A stretch of 64,000 bases of DNA from Chthoniobacter sp. (GCA_021414005.1 JAIOPH010000027.1:432046-496045); one strand, 5' to 3'; numbered from the stretch's first letter, positions 37,382-45,848 are shown. The notes: a model not told the origin generated them from the letters alone. A program made the numbers and translations.

Positions 37382-38269
37382 TTACCGGACGGCGCGCCGA
37401 CGGCGCACGAGGCCGAGGGCGGCAAGCGCACCCGCGAAGAGGGCGGCGGAGCCCGGCTCGGGCACGGCTCCGTAAGTCACGGTGAAGGGCGCGCTATCGG
37501 CGTGCTGGCCGGACGCGTCGTGCAGGATGTAGTCCACGGTGTAGGTGCCGGGTTGATTGGCGGTCCAGCTCCGGCCGTGGAGATGGCCGTAGGGATCGGT
37601 CACCGCGGTGAGCGGGCCCGTGCCGTCGGCGTCATTCCAGGTGAAGCCGGCGGGCAGGCCATTCAGCGCCGGCGCGTATTCGCCGAAGGTGTATGGGACG
37701 CCGGTGTTCGGATTTGCCGGGAGCGGCGTGCTGCCGTTGCCGATGATAAGGGCCGCGTCCGTGAGATGCAGCGTGTCGTCGCCCACGAATCCGCTGCCAA
37801 CGGTGAAGGTCACCTGCGGGACCACGGTGCTGTGGTGCTCATCCCAGAAGCTGAACTGCGCACCGGTCGGGCCGGTGACGTTCGTCATCTGCATGGTGAT
37901 GAACGAGCCGCCATTGGCCGCGTAGGTGTGCTCGGTGCGATAGGCGGTGCCCGTCACGCCGTCGCCGTTCCAGATGAGGCCAGTGCCGGCGGCAGCCGTG
38001 AAGGTGATGTTGTTCGTGAAGAACAACCCTGCCTGTGCGCCGCTGATGGCGAGTGGCATGCTCTGGACGCCCTGACTGGCGCCGGTGACCACCTGGCCGG
38101 CGTTGATGCCGGAGTTCACGACGAACGAAAGCGCGTCGCCAGCCTGCAGGCCAGGCGTGCCGTTCGTGTCGATCGCGCCCGCATAGACGTGGCCGGCGCG
38201 GACGGTGTGGGTGCTGATGGTGAGGACCGCGACGGCCAGGGCCGCGCGAGTCATGTGGATGGATTTCAT
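37382..38269 (-). CDS. PEP-CTERM exported protein, paralogue of neighbour
   Basis: 295 residues. Signal peptide, a domain of about 240 residues and a PEP-CTERM tail VPEPGSAALFAGALAALGL-RRRR. GPTGAQFSFWDE and YGHLHGRSWTANQPG match the neighbouring protein, so the pair arose by duplication, with the neighbour gaining a beta-repeat stretch. The GHxHxRxW motif followed by PGTY is reminiscent of surface-anchored (TIGR03769-like) and Zur-repressed All3515-type proteins, suggesting possible metal binding (inference). The segment before its start is T-rich with a loose 7-bp rhythm. Confidence 0.82.
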   Translation of the reverse strand: MKSIHMTRAALAVAVLTISTHTVRAGHVYAGAIDTNGTPGLQAGDALSFVVNSGINAGQVVTGASQGVQSMPLAISGAQAGLFFTNNITFTAAAGTGLIWNGDGVTGTAYRTEHTYAANGGSFITMQMTNVTGPTGAQFSFWDEHHSTVVPQVTFTVGSGFVGDDTLHLTDAALIIGNGSTPLPANPNTGVPYTFGEYAPALNGLPAGFTWNDADGTGPLTAVTDPYGHLHGRSWTANQPGTYTVDYILHDASGQHADSAPFTVTYGAVPEPGSAALFAGALAALGLVRRRRAVR

Positions 38270-38301
38270 AGTTCTGCTGATTTGCATTTTCGGTTTTGTT
38301 T

Positions 38302-38967
38302 TTAGTTGTCGGTCTGCACCGAGGGATCGACGAATCGACTCCCCGGGGCGCGCAACCGCAGTTGCGCCTGCTCCCAGCTCAAGTTCTCCATGTGAGCGTC
38401 GGCGAAGAGGTAATTGGCGCTCCCGCCATGCCTCCGCACCCCGACCTGACTCGCGAACGCCTCGGGCGGGATTTCCTGCCCGGAGTAGTCCGAAAAGTGG
38501 AAGTGATCGGCGTTGGTGTAGTTTTGCGAAGCCTCCAGAAAGAGGAGCGTCTGCGCGGGCCTTTCGAGCCGCGTGAGCTTCGAGAAATCGAGCGTGGGCG
38601 CCCCGGCCGGATTCGGCGTGAGGAAATCATTGATCACATACGTGTAGGCCCGGGTGGCGTCCTCATCGGACGGACACCGGAAGACGACCTTGCCGCCGGC
38701 ATACTCCTGAAGCGTGAGCGTCCAGGACTTGCCGCCCTGCGACCGCTGGTGCGCGGTCACGGGCAGCGTCATGTCGTGGTCGCCGGCGTAGAGCAGCGCG
38801 GCGGTGCCGAGCTGGCGCATGAAGTGGGCGCACTTCGTCGTGCGGCCACGCGCCTGCACGCGGCCCACCACCGGGAAGAGTAACCCCGCCAGCACCGCAA
38901 TGATCGCGATGACGACGAGCAGCTCGATGAGGGTGAAGCCGCGGAATGTGAAGAAACGATTTTTCAT
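38302..38967 (-). CDS. Prepilin-like (type II secretion/DUF1559-like) protein
   Basis: 221 residues. Prepilin signal RGFTLIELLVVIAIIAVLAGLLFPV, with cleavage expected after G10 and the conserved Glu at +5 (E15). The C-terminal part contains the H-x9-D pattern of Verrucomicrobia/Planctomycetes pseudopilins (RRHGGSANYLFADAH). Such proteins are very numerous in these phyla; role unclear. It lies 32 bp from the PEP-CTERM pair on the same strand and probably shares its transcript. Confidence 0.87.
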   Translation of the reverse strand: MKNRFFTFRGFTLIELLVVIAIIAVLAGLLFPVVGRVQARGRTTKCAHFMRQLGTAALLYAGDHDMTLPVTAHQRSQGGKSWTLTLQEYAGGKVVFRCPSDEDATRAYTYVINDFLTPNPAGAPTLDFSKLTRLERPAQTLLFLEASQNYTNADHFHFSDYSGQEIPPEAFASQVGVRRHGGSANYLFADAHMENLSWEQAQLRLRAPGSRFVDPSVQTDN

Positions 38968-39185
38968 AGGGAGCGAGGAGCCAGAGGCTCGATGGTTTTC
39001 GATTTCGCGCCCCGCCTTTGGCTCCGCCGGAAAGAGGCGGAAAGCAGGTGGGGCGTGGGCGCGCGCCGGGAGAGATCGGGGTACGGCGCAGCCCGGAGAG
39101 AAGGGAACGCTCTGGCGAAATCAGCCGTGCCGCCGGGAGGGGCGCATGCCGCTTCGCCGAAGCGGCCTTTCAGACAGGAAGTGAC

Positions 39186-39569
39186 CTACGCCAGCCGTGG
39201 CGGAGGAACCGGAGGAGAATGGACGAGTTTTTCCGCAGCTTCCTCGAACCGAGGGTGGCTGGTGAAAACGAAAGCCGGGGCGGTCACGCGCAACACCGGG
39301 GCGAGGATGCCTTTGATGTCGGGTACGGGCTGCGTCGCCTGTTGCTGCTTCTGCTGCTTCTCGCCGTCTTGGACCGTCAAGCAGAGCGCGCAGGGATGCT
39401 GCCCGTCGAACGTCTTTTCCACCGCGACGACCAGCGAGGCATCATGGGAGTATTCGACGAGCATCGTAGCCCAGGCCACGGATTGCAGGACCACAAAATG
39501 CGCGCCCGAGCCCACCGCCAGCGCGGCGATCACCGCGAGGTGGGCAAGGAAGAGTGAAAGGCGGCGCAC
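39186..39569 (-). CDS. Small envelope protein with HPCxLC motif
   Basis: 127 residues from a GTG start. One N-terminal membrane/signal segment (LSLFLAHLAVIAALAVGSG) is followed by a conserved-looking stretch (TFDGQHPCALC, a CxxC) and a Gln/Lys-rich linker, ending PPVPPPRLA. Similar short HPCxLC proteins seem common in Verrucomicrobia; a metal-binding function is possible but unproven. A longer start at 39677 would overlap the 39602-39724 reading frame. 38968-39185 holds no gene. Confidence 0.55.
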   Translation of the reverse strand: MRRLSLFLAHLAVIAALAVGSGAHFVVLQSVAWATMLVEYSHDASLVVAVEKTFDGQHPCALCLTVQDGEKQQKQQQATQPVPDIKGILAPVLRVTAPAFVFTSHPRFEEAAEKLVHSPPVPPPRLA

Positions 39570-39601
39570 GGCGCGGAAGAAAGCAGCCGCTCTCCGTGAC
39601 G

Positions 39602-39724
39602 TCAAGGGCGCGCGGCGGTGAGGTTGCACGGGCGCAACCCAGCACAGTCCGCTTGGGCGGAAAGCGAGGCGCTCCACACCACGCCAGCCGCGACCAGAAA
39701 GGCGGTGTGGGCGAATGGTTTCAT
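39602..39724 (-). CDS. Possible 40-residue exported peptide
   Basis: ATG 39724 overlaps the stop of the Gfo/Idh gene (ATGA), which suggests translational coupling. Residues 1-24 look like a signal peptide (FLVAAGVVWSASLSAQA) and leave a 16-residue peptide with two Cys. No homologue known to me; could be spurious. Confidence 0.35.
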   Translation of the reverse strand: MKPFAHTAFLVAAGVVWSASLSAQADCAGLRPCNLTAARP

Positions 39725-40866
39725 CGGGAGGCGCGCGCAGCGCACTGATTCATCGCCGCGGAGACAACGCCGGCGCCGCCACCGTCCACGGCCACCACCT
39801 GACCGGTTTCGGCACTCTGCACGGCGGCGAGACAAAGGGCGAGGCTGTGCAGGTTGACGCGGGCGGAATTGAGCGGGGCGCGGTTTTCCTCGACGGCGCA
39901 GAGCAGCTCGGCCATCGCGCCATGGAAGCCGTCGGGGAACCAGCATCCCTCCAGCTCCGGCGAGGCGAGGCCGTCGGCCGTGTGCAGTGTCACACGCTGT
40001 TCCATCAGCCCAGGGCCTACACTGCGCAACGTGCCGCGCGCACCGACGATGGTGGTCCGGTCCTCCTGGCCAAACGCGGCGTCGGCATTGAACGCGAAGG
40101 TCGCCTGTCCGCCGTCGAATTCTGCGCAGGCGTGGGCGAGGAAAGGCGGGCGCGCCCGCTGGCTGCGCGAGCGGGCGGCGGCGGCGAAAACGCGGTGCGC
40201 GCGGCGGTCGCCGAAAAAAGCGGTGGCGATGTCGAACCAGTGGATCGCGAAATCCCCCAGCACGAGTTGTTTCAACTCCTCGAACGGTGATCCGCAAATC
40301 CAGTGATGATCCCAGTGCAGCGTGAAATCGACGGACGAAACCTCACCGACCAAGCCTGCCGAAATCGCCTCGCGCATCCACGCGAAGTGCGGTGCCCAGC
40401 GTCCGTTTTGGTTCACCGCGAGCCGTCGGCCAAGCTGCTCCGCGAGCGCCACCAGGCGTTCGCCCTCGGCCAGCGTGAGCGCGAGCGGCTTTTGCGAAAG
40501 CACATGTTTTCCCGCCCGCAGCGCAGCCTCGATAATCGGCCCGCGCACCTCCGGCGAGGTCGCGATGTCCGCCACGCGCACATCGTCACGGGCGAGCAGT
40601 TCCCGCCAGTCCGTGAAAACCGCGGCCTCCGGAAAAAACTCCGCGCGTCGCGCCTCCGCCCGCTCCCGCGAGCGCGAAGCCAGCGCGACCACGCGAAACC
40701 CAGCCTTTTTATAAGCCTGCAAATGACTCTGCGTGATCCCGCCGCAGCCGATCAGCCCAATGCCGACGCTGGTATCCGACGGCACGGGCGGGCGATAGGC
40801 CAGCTCCGGCGCGGGCATCGGTCGCACCGCTCTCACCACGCCAACGCCGTAGGTTTCGTCGCTCAT
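39721..40866 (-). CDS. Gfo/Idh/MocA-family oxidoreductase
   Basis: 381 residues. Dinucleotide fold GLIGCGGITQSHLQAYKKAG (about 35-54), the SQKPLALT motif of this family (EKP variant with Q), and the WDHHWICGSPFEELKQLVLGDFAIHWFDIA catalytic-domain stretch. These enzymes oxidise or reduce sugars and inositols with NAD(P). The gene is the seventh of a minus-strand run and lies 10 bp after the UlaG-like gene. Substrate unknown. Confidence 0.88.
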   Translation of the reverse strand: MSDETYGVGVVRAVRPMPAPELAYRPPVPSDTSVGIGLIGCGGITQSHLQAYKKAGFRVVALASRSRERAEARRAEFFPEAAVFTDWRELLARDDVRVADIATSPEVRGPIIEAALRAGKHVLSQKPLALTLAEGERLVALAEQLGRRLAVNQNGRWAPHFAWMREAISAGLVGEVSSVDFTLHWDHHWICGSPFEELKQLVLGDFAIHWFDIATAFFGDRRAHRVFAAAARSRSQRARPPFLAHACAEFDGGQATFAFNADAAFGQEDRTTIVGARGTLRSVGPGLMEQRVTLHTADGLASPELEGCWFPDGFHGAMAELLCAVEENRAPLNSARVNLHSLALCLAAVQSAETGQVVAVDGGGAGVVSAAMNQCAARASR

Positions 40867-40876
40867 GGGAAAAGGA

Positions 40877-41728
40877 TCAAGACCTCGACAAAGCCAGCGC
40901 TTCGCCGGCGCGCAGTACGCGATGCGGCTGGCCGAGGCGTGTGCATTCGGGGAGGAAAAGCGCGCGCGGCTCGGCGGTGTTAAAGGCGAACATCTCGTAG
41001 TGGCACGGCACCACGTCGCGCGCGCCGATGGCGTGGGCGAACTGCGCGGCCTCGCGACCGTCGAGGTTTCCCGCGACGCGACGCTCGGGTTGGTTTCCGT
41101 TGATCGGCAGCAGCGCGAGGTCGATCGGCGCAAAGGCGCGCAGCTTTTCCACGAGGCCGGGATAGAGTAGCGTGTCGCCGGAGTGATAGATGGTCCACGG
41201 CGTGCAGCGGATGACATAGCCGAGATACTCGTGGTGCCCCGCAGCATCGCGCGCCAGTTCATTGTGCGCGGCGGCGAGCCCGTGAAAGGTGAACGCGCCG
41301 ACCGTCGCGCTCGCGCCATCGTCCAGCCCGAGCGGCGCGGCGAGCGCGATGCCGAGCCGAGCCGCGACGAATGCACGGTTGGCTTCGGGAATGACCAGCC
41401 GCGCCTGCGGATTCGCCGCGAGCAGCGGGCGCAGGGTCTCGGCGTCGAGATGATCGGTGTGATTGTGGCTCGATGTGATGACCTCGATCCCGGTCAGCCG
41501 CTCCGGCGCGATCACGCGCTCCGTCATGCGAACGTGCGGCTTGTCGGTCGCCGCGTATTTCGCCGTCAACGAGTCGGACAAATACGGATCGAGCAGCGCG
41601 AACTTTCCACCCGACCGCAGCAGAAAGCCGCTCTGCCCCAGCCACCACACGCGCAGTTCCTCCGGCGCGGCGGGCGGGCGGGCCACGTCGGTGAGAAAGG
41701 CGTCGTCCTGGAGTAGCGGGCGGATCAC
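40877..41728 (-). CDS. UlaG-like metallo-beta-lactamase-fold hydrolase
   Basis: 283 residues from GTG 41728, overlapping the upstream stop (GTGA). WWLGQSGFLLR, LDPYLSD and the metal site SHNHTDHLD (HxHxDH), plus a later IYHSGDTLLYPG and PCHYEMF, match UlaG-type L-ascorbate-6-phosphate lactonases. It probably opens a lactone of a sugar acid phosphate. The longer frame upstream is inside the MetE-like gene and rejected. Confidence 0.86.
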   Translation of the reverse strand: MIRPLLQDDAFLTDVARPPAAPEELRVWWLGQSGFLLRSGGKFALLDPYLSDSLTAKYAATDKPHVRMTERVIAPERLTGIEVITSSHNHTDHLDAETLRPLLAANPQARLVIPEANRAFVAARLGIALAAPLGLDDGASATVGAFTFHGLAAAHNELARDAAGHHEYLGYVIRCTPWTIYHSGDTLLYPGLVEKLRAFAPIDLALLPINGNQPERRVAGNLDGREAAQFAHAIGARDVVPCHYEMFAFNTAEPRALFLPECTRLGQPHRVLRAGEALALSRS

Positions 41729-42783
41729 AACCCCAATTCCGCGCGCACGATTTTCACGCCCGCGACCATGTGCGCGAGCTTCTGCTTCGCCGCCCAGCGC
41801 GCGGTCTGGCTCAGCCCGCAATCGGGCGCAAACGACAGCCTTTCCGCCGGCGCGTGCTGCAGGCAAAGGCGCACCCGCGCGGCGATTTCCGCGGGCGTCT
41901 CGATGAAGTAGCTCTTCACGTCGATGATCCCGACGGCCACATCCATCCGGCGCGCGATTTCGCCGATGATCGCGATTTCGGAAAACTCGCGGCTGGCCAT
42001 TTCGAGATGCACCTCGTCCAGCGTCATGTCGAGAAACGCGGGAAACATCGGCGCGTAACGGCGCAGGCCCACGGCGCGGCCTTTGAAATTGCCGAAGCAG
42101 AGATGCGTGGAGAGCCGGCATTTTCCGACGACCGGCGCGACGGTGCGGTTGAAAATCTCGACGAACTTTTTCGGATCCTCGCGGTGCGCGTAGCAGCTCA
42201 TGGACGGCTCATCGACGGTGATCTCCGTGCAGCCCGCCGCGACCAGCGCCTCCAGTTCCGCACGGACGATGGGGAGCAGCGCCTCGGTCAGCGCGTAGCG
42301 GTCGGGATATTGCGCGTTCGGCACGAGCCGACCGCTGAGCGTGTAGGGTCCGGGAACCGACGCCTTCAGCGTCGGGAATGACGAATGACGAGCGTCGAAT
42401 GACGAAGCGGCGAGACGTTGCAGGCGCTGGAATTCCCCGACCACGCCGAGGCCGCGCGGCGCGCGCAGTTCGCCGACGACGGCATGCTTGCCGCGCTGGT
42501 CGTGCGCGGGCGGGCCGAAGCGGCGGGGCGACGCGCCTTCGAGTTCGAGGCCATCGAGAAAGCCGTAGAACGAAAGATTAAAATCGAGCCGCGTCTGCTC
42601 GCCGTCGGTGACAACATCCAGCCCCGCGGCGAGCTGGTCGTAGAGCGCGGCGATGACTGCGTCGTTCTGCAACTCGGCGATGTCATCCTTGCCAAACTCA
42701 CCGAGATGCTGGCAGGCGAACTCCAGCCAGGAGGGAAATGGGTAGCTGCCGATGACGGTGGTGCGGAGAGGGAGGGAAGGCAT
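41725..42783 (-). CDS. MetE C-terminal-like zinc methyltransferase
   Basis: 352 residues. It corresponds to the catalytic C-terminal half of cobalamin-independent methionine synthase. All zinc ligands appear: STHLCFG (H and C), the Glu in LEMAS, and Cys in APDCGLSQTARW. Aspartate/serine of DEPSMSCY also fit. The full-length N-terminal domain is missing, as in archaeal-type enzymes. A short in-frame heptad insertion (about residues 126-137) disrupts a poorly conserved loop. Substrate unknown; in a sugar operon it may act on another thiol or methyl donor. Confidence 0.83.
   Translation of the reverse strand: MPSLPLRTTVIGSYPFPSWLEFACQHLGEFGKDDIAELQNDAVIAALYDQLAAGLDVVTDGEQTRLDFNLSFYGFLDGLELEGASPRRFGPPAHDQRGKHAVVGELRAPRGLGVVGEFQRLQRLAASSFDARHSSFPTLKASVPGPYTLSGRLVPNAQYPDRYALTEALLPIVRAELEALVAAGCTEITVDEPSMSCYAHREDPKKFVEIFNRTVAPVVGKCRLSTHLCFGNFKGRAVGLRRYAPMFPAFLDMTLDEVHLEMASREFSEIAIIGEIARRMDVAVGIIDVKSYFIETPAEIAARVRLCLQHAPAERLSFAPDCGLSQTARWAAKQKLAHMVAGVKIVRAELGL
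42376..42409 (-). repeat. Heptad array inside the MetE-like coding sequence
   Basis: GAATGAC (42376-42382), GAATGAC (42383-42389), then GAGCGTC and GAATGAC again (42397-42403). It encodes SSFDARHSSF in frame. Confidence 0.75.
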
Positions 42784-42809
42784 GAGGTGTGAAGGATGAG
42801 TGATGAATG
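42782..42809 (-). repeat. Heptad leader before MetE-like gene
   Basis: ATGAGGT, GTGAAGG, ATGAGTG and ATGAATG are contiguous 7-mers, directly upstream of and partly overlapping the start codon. Confidence 0.7.
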
Positions 42810-42815
42810 TTCCGG

Positions 42816-42941
42816 TCAGTTGGATCTCGCGTTCTTGAGGATCGTGGTGAAGATGGCGAGAAGTTCATCCGCTTTTTTGCGGAGGTCGGCGAGACGCTCG
42901 GGTCTGATGATTTCGGCGGCGGCGAGCCTTTCATCACTCAT
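42816..42941 (-). pseudogene. Remnant of a four-helix-bundle protein, 41 codons
   Basis: Reads MSDERLAAAEIIRPERLADL followed by a RKKADELLAIFTTILKNARS tail. The tail resembles the last helix of the small four-helix-bundle (23S intervening-sequence-type) proteins, which are about three times longer. It may be a decayed gene or a real small protein. Heptad arrays lie on both sides. Confidence 0.45.
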
Positions 42942-42958
42942 ACTTCATGCCTCATCGC
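42929..42958 (-). repeat. Second heptad array, upstream of remnant
   Basis: On the minus strand GATGAGG, CATGAAG, TATGAGT, GATGAAA run with a 7-bp period across the start of the remnant and the stop region of the SIS gene. Confidence 0.7.
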
Positions 42959-43736
42959 TCAACCCTATCCGCGCATACATTTTGGCCAGCCGCCTCGCAT
43001 GCTCATCGTAGGCGCTTTCAAAAAGCTCCACCGCCCGCCCTGCGCCGACGACCGCGCCCGCGCTGAGCACGCGGGGCGGCTGTCCGGCCTGGGTGAGGCG
43101 TGCGGCGACTTCGGCTTTGATCGTGTTCACGAGCAGGCAGCCGCCGACGGTCGAGCCGGGCGCGACGGGCGTGTCGAGGCCGGCGATTTTCACCATGGCG
43201 TCGCCGACCGGCGCGCCGGTGTCGAGCGTGAGGTCGGCAAAGTCGCCGAGCTTTTTCCCGTCGGCGCGGCGGCTGGTGCTGGCCTCGCTGTGCGCGCGGC
43301 TGATGATCGCCACCACGCGGACGCCGCGCTTTTGAAACTGCTCAGCCATCTCGATGGGCACGACGTTGCAGCCGCTCGAGGAGATGACCAGCGCCGAGTC
43401 CGCGGGCGCGAGGTCGAAGTTACGCAGGATACGCTCGGCGAGTCCGCTCACGTTTTCGAGGAACATGGCCTGCCGCTGCCCGTTGGCACCGACCACGAGA
43501 TTGTGAAAGCTCAGCGACAGCTCGACGATGGGATTGAAGCCGGGAAACGAGCCGTAGCGCGGCCACATTTCCTCGACCATGATCCGCGAATGGCCGGAGC
43601 CGAAGACATGCACCATGCGCCCGGCGAGGATTGTCGCGGCAAACCAGTCCGCCGCCTGCGCGATGGCCGGCGTTTGCGCCTGCACGGCATCAATGAGCGC
43701 GCGGCATTTTGTGAGGTAGTCGAGGCTGGGTGTCAT
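42945..43736 (-). CDS. SIS-domain sugar isomerase-like protein
   Basis: 263 residues. A helical N-terminus is followed by a SIS domain: HVFGSGHSRIMVEEMWPRYG, VISSSGCNVVPIEMAEQFQKRGVRVVAI. It belongs with UPF0309/AgaS-like phosphosugar-binding proteins rather than GlmS. It likely binds or isomerises a phosphorylated (amino)sugar in the cytoplasm. It overlaps the upstream membrane gene by four bases (ATGA, 43733-43736). Confidence 0.88.
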   Translation of the reverse strand: MTPSLDYLTKCRALIDAVQAQTPAIAQAADWFAATILAGRMVHVFGSGHSRIMVEEMWPRYGSFPGFNPIVELSLSFHNLVVGANGQRQAMFLENVSGLAERILRNFDLAPADSALVISSSGCNVVPIEMAEQFQKRGVRVVAIISRAHSEASTSRRADGKKLGDFADLTLDTGAPVGDAMVKIAGLDTPVAPGSTVGGCLLVNTIKAEVAARLTQAGQPPRVLSAGAVVGAGRAVELFESAYDEHARRLAKMYARIGLSDEA

Positions 43737-44101
43737 GGTGGTGATTGATCGGAGTCCTCTGGCGGAGCGAAGCGGGTGCGATAGACGAGGCACCACAGGC
43801 CAGCGATCCAAAAAATCATGCTGGTCGAGCCGAGTGCACTAACAGCGGCGATAATGGGTGAGTGGAAATCGGAGACATGGCTCCCCGCGGTTATGAAGCT
43901 TAACCAGAGCAGGCTGGAGGTGAGTCCGATGGCTCCAGCCGTAAGCACCAAAAGAAAGCCCGAGGCGCGATGTTTCTGCCAGCCGAGGAGCGAGAGCAAA
44001 ACAACGCCGATATTGAAGAGAACGCCGGGGAGCGTGGGGCCGATTTTGCGGAGCGCGCCGAAGAGGGAGAAAAGGGTGTCGAGGAGAGAATTTTGGCTCA
44101 T
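43733..44101 (-). CDS. Membrane protein, unknown, in sugar operon
   Basis: 122 residues with four hydrophobic segments (about 22-40, 47-70, 82-95, 95-108). No transporter or other family is recognised. It lies between the ROK kinase (9 bp gap) and the SIS gene (four-base overlap), so it is cotranscribed with them. Confidence 0.65.
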   Translation of the reverse strand: MSQNSLLDTLFSLFGALRKIGPTLPGVLFNIGVVLLSLLGWQKHRASGFLLVLTAGAIGLTSSLLWLSFITAGSHVSDFHSPIIAAVSALGSTSMIFWIAGLWCLVYRTRFAPPEDSDQSPP

Positions 44102-44110
44102 GGAGATTGG

Positions 44111-45010
44111 TCAGAGGTTTCCCGTTTCGCCGCCCGCCAGCAAGGCCGCACGCGCCGCGCCGAGGGCCCCGGCCCATTCGCCCAGCGCGGCGGGGAGCAG
44201 TTTCACGGTATGGCCGGCGGGCCGCCATTCGATGCGGGCCAGCTCGGCGCGGAGCGGATCAAAAAGCGCGTCGTCGGCCTGGGCGATGCCGCCGCCGATG
44301 ATGACGGCCTCGGGATCGAGGATGTTGATGAAGCTGGCGATGGCGCAGGCCAGCGCGTGGACCGAGTCGAGCCAGACGCGCGTCGCTTCCGCATCGCCAG
44401 CCTGGGAGGCGGCGATGAGTGCGTGCGTGGTCGCAAAGCGCCCGTCGGTGCGCGCGGCGATGTTGTGGTTTCCGATGAAGTCCTCCAGCGCGCCGGGCGT
44501 GCCGACGATGCTCGGCGGACCGTGGACATCGAGGCAGGTGTGGCCGAGGTGACCGGCGCGGCCGAGATGACCGCGGAGGATTTTTCCCTCGGAGAGAATC
44601 GCGCCACCGACGCCTGTGCCGAGCGTGAGGAGGACGGCGTTTTGCAAGCCGCGCGCCGAGCCGAGCCACGCCTCGCCGGCGAGGGCGGAGTGCGCGTCAT
44701 TCGCCACGGGCACGGGGCGCGCGCGGCCGAGAAATTCCGTCCAATCCAGTCCTTCGATTCCGCGCAGCCGGCCCGGCAACAGGGCGATGGAGCGTCGGTC
44801 GCGCGCGGCGAGGCCGGGCGCCGACAGGCCCACGGGCAGCACGCCACCGAGTTCGTCGGCAAGCTCTTTTGCCACGCCAGCCCACGCCAGCGAGTCCGTC
44901 CCGCCGTCATTGGTCGCGCGCATTTCGCGGCGCAAAATCTCGCCCGCACTCGTGATGACGACGCCCTTGATCTGCGTGCCGCCGAGGTCGAGCCCGACTG
45001 CGCTAGTCAT
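44111..45010 (-). CDS. ROK-family sugar kinase
   Basis: 299 residues. ATP site DLGGTQIKGVV (8-18), catalytic NDAHSALAGE and LGTGVGGAIL define the family. The usual ROK zinc cluster (CxCGxxGC) is missing, and the normally acidic position in the AGE-x-GH motif is His (AGHLGH), so it is a divergent member. Probably phosphorylates a hexose or amino sugar. The start overlaps the SDR stop by 8 bases, supporting co-translation. Confidence 0.87.
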   Translation of the reverse strand: MTSAVGLDLGGTQIKGVVITSAGEILRREMRATNDGGTDSLAWAGVAKELADELGGVLPVGLSAPGLAARDRRSIALLPGRLRGIEGLDWTEFLGRARPVPVANDAHSALAGEAWLGSARGLQNAVLLTLGTGVGGAILSEGKILRGHLGRAGHLGHTCLDVHGPPSIVGTPGALEDFIGNHNIAARTDGRFATTHALIAASQAGDAEATRVWLDSVHALACAIASFINILDPEAVIIGGGIAQADDALFDPLRAELARIEWRPAGHTVKLLPAALGEWAGALGAARAALLAGGETGNL

Positions 45011-45842
45011 ACTGCCCTTCGGTGACCGACCATCCGCCATCCACGCTCAGCACCTGGCCCGTAACGAAGCGTGCGCCGTCGCTCATGAAATAGACCGCCG
45101 CCGCGTCGAGATCCCGGGGTTGGCCGATGCGCCCACCGTCGAGCGGCTGCTTGGTTTTGATAAAACGCAGGATCGTCTCGTCCTGTGCCGCGCGCTCCGA
45201 CATCGGCGTTTCGACGAGCGCCGGGGCGAGCACGTTGATGCGGATATTCTGCGGCGCATAGCAGGCCGCGGTTGCCTTGCTGAAGCCGATCAGCGCGGCT
45301 TTCGCCGCCGCGTAGGCGTGCGTGGAAAAATGCCGCGGCGACGGGCTCCGCGCGAGCACGCTGCCCATGTTCAAGATGCTCCCGCCGCTGCCCTGCACGA
45401 GAAACTGGCGGACGGCGGCGCGGTTCGAGAACATCAGCGAACTGAGGTTGAGATCGAGCGTGGCGCGCCAGCCTTCATCGGTGAGTTCGTGCAGCGGGCC
45501 GTCGCCCATCCGCCTCCCGCTGCCGCCGGCGACATGGTAGAGCCCGTCGAGTTTGCCAAACGCCGCGACGGCCTCCGCGATGGCGCGCGGCGCGGTTTCC
45601 GGGTCGCAAGCATCGCCCGAAAAAGCGCGCCCATTTTCTCCCAGCAAAGCCGCCGCCGCGTCCACGCCCGCCGGGTTGCGCCCCACCACGACGGCCCGCG
45701 CGCCCGCCTCCACAAAGGCGCGCGCGGCGGACAGGCCGAGGCCGGTGGTGCCGCCGATAACGACGAGCGATTTACCTTCGAGCAGAGGTTGCACGGGCCG
45801 CAGCTTAGCGAAGCCGGGATGCTTGGGAATCCCGAACCGCAC
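45003..45842 (-). CDS. Short-chain dehydrogenase/reductase
   Basis: 279 residues. Rossmann motif VIGGTTGLG (28-36), NAG-like motif HVAGGSG, catalytic Y-AAAK pair and C-terminal FVTGQVLSVDGG. Classical SDR. It heads the 39.6-45.8 kb operon and could oxidise a sugar or polyol before phosphorylation by the ROK kinase (inference). The SCO gene ends 6 bp upstream on the same strand. Confidence 0.88.
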   Translation of the reverse strand: MRFGIPKHPGFAKLRPVQPLLEGKSLVVIGGTTGLGLSAARAFVEAGARAVVVGRNPAGVDAAAALLGENGRAFSGDACDPETAPRAIAEAVAAFGKLDGLYHVAGGSGRRMGDGPLHELTDEGWRATLDLNLSSLMFSNRAAVRQFLVQGSGGSILNMGSVLARSPSPRHFSTHAYAAAKAALIGFSKATAACYAPQNIRINVLAPALVETPMSERAAQDETILRFIKTKQPLDGGRIGQPRDLDAAAVYFMSDGARFVTGQVLSVDGGWSVTEGQYD

Positions 45843-45848
45843 CGGCCG

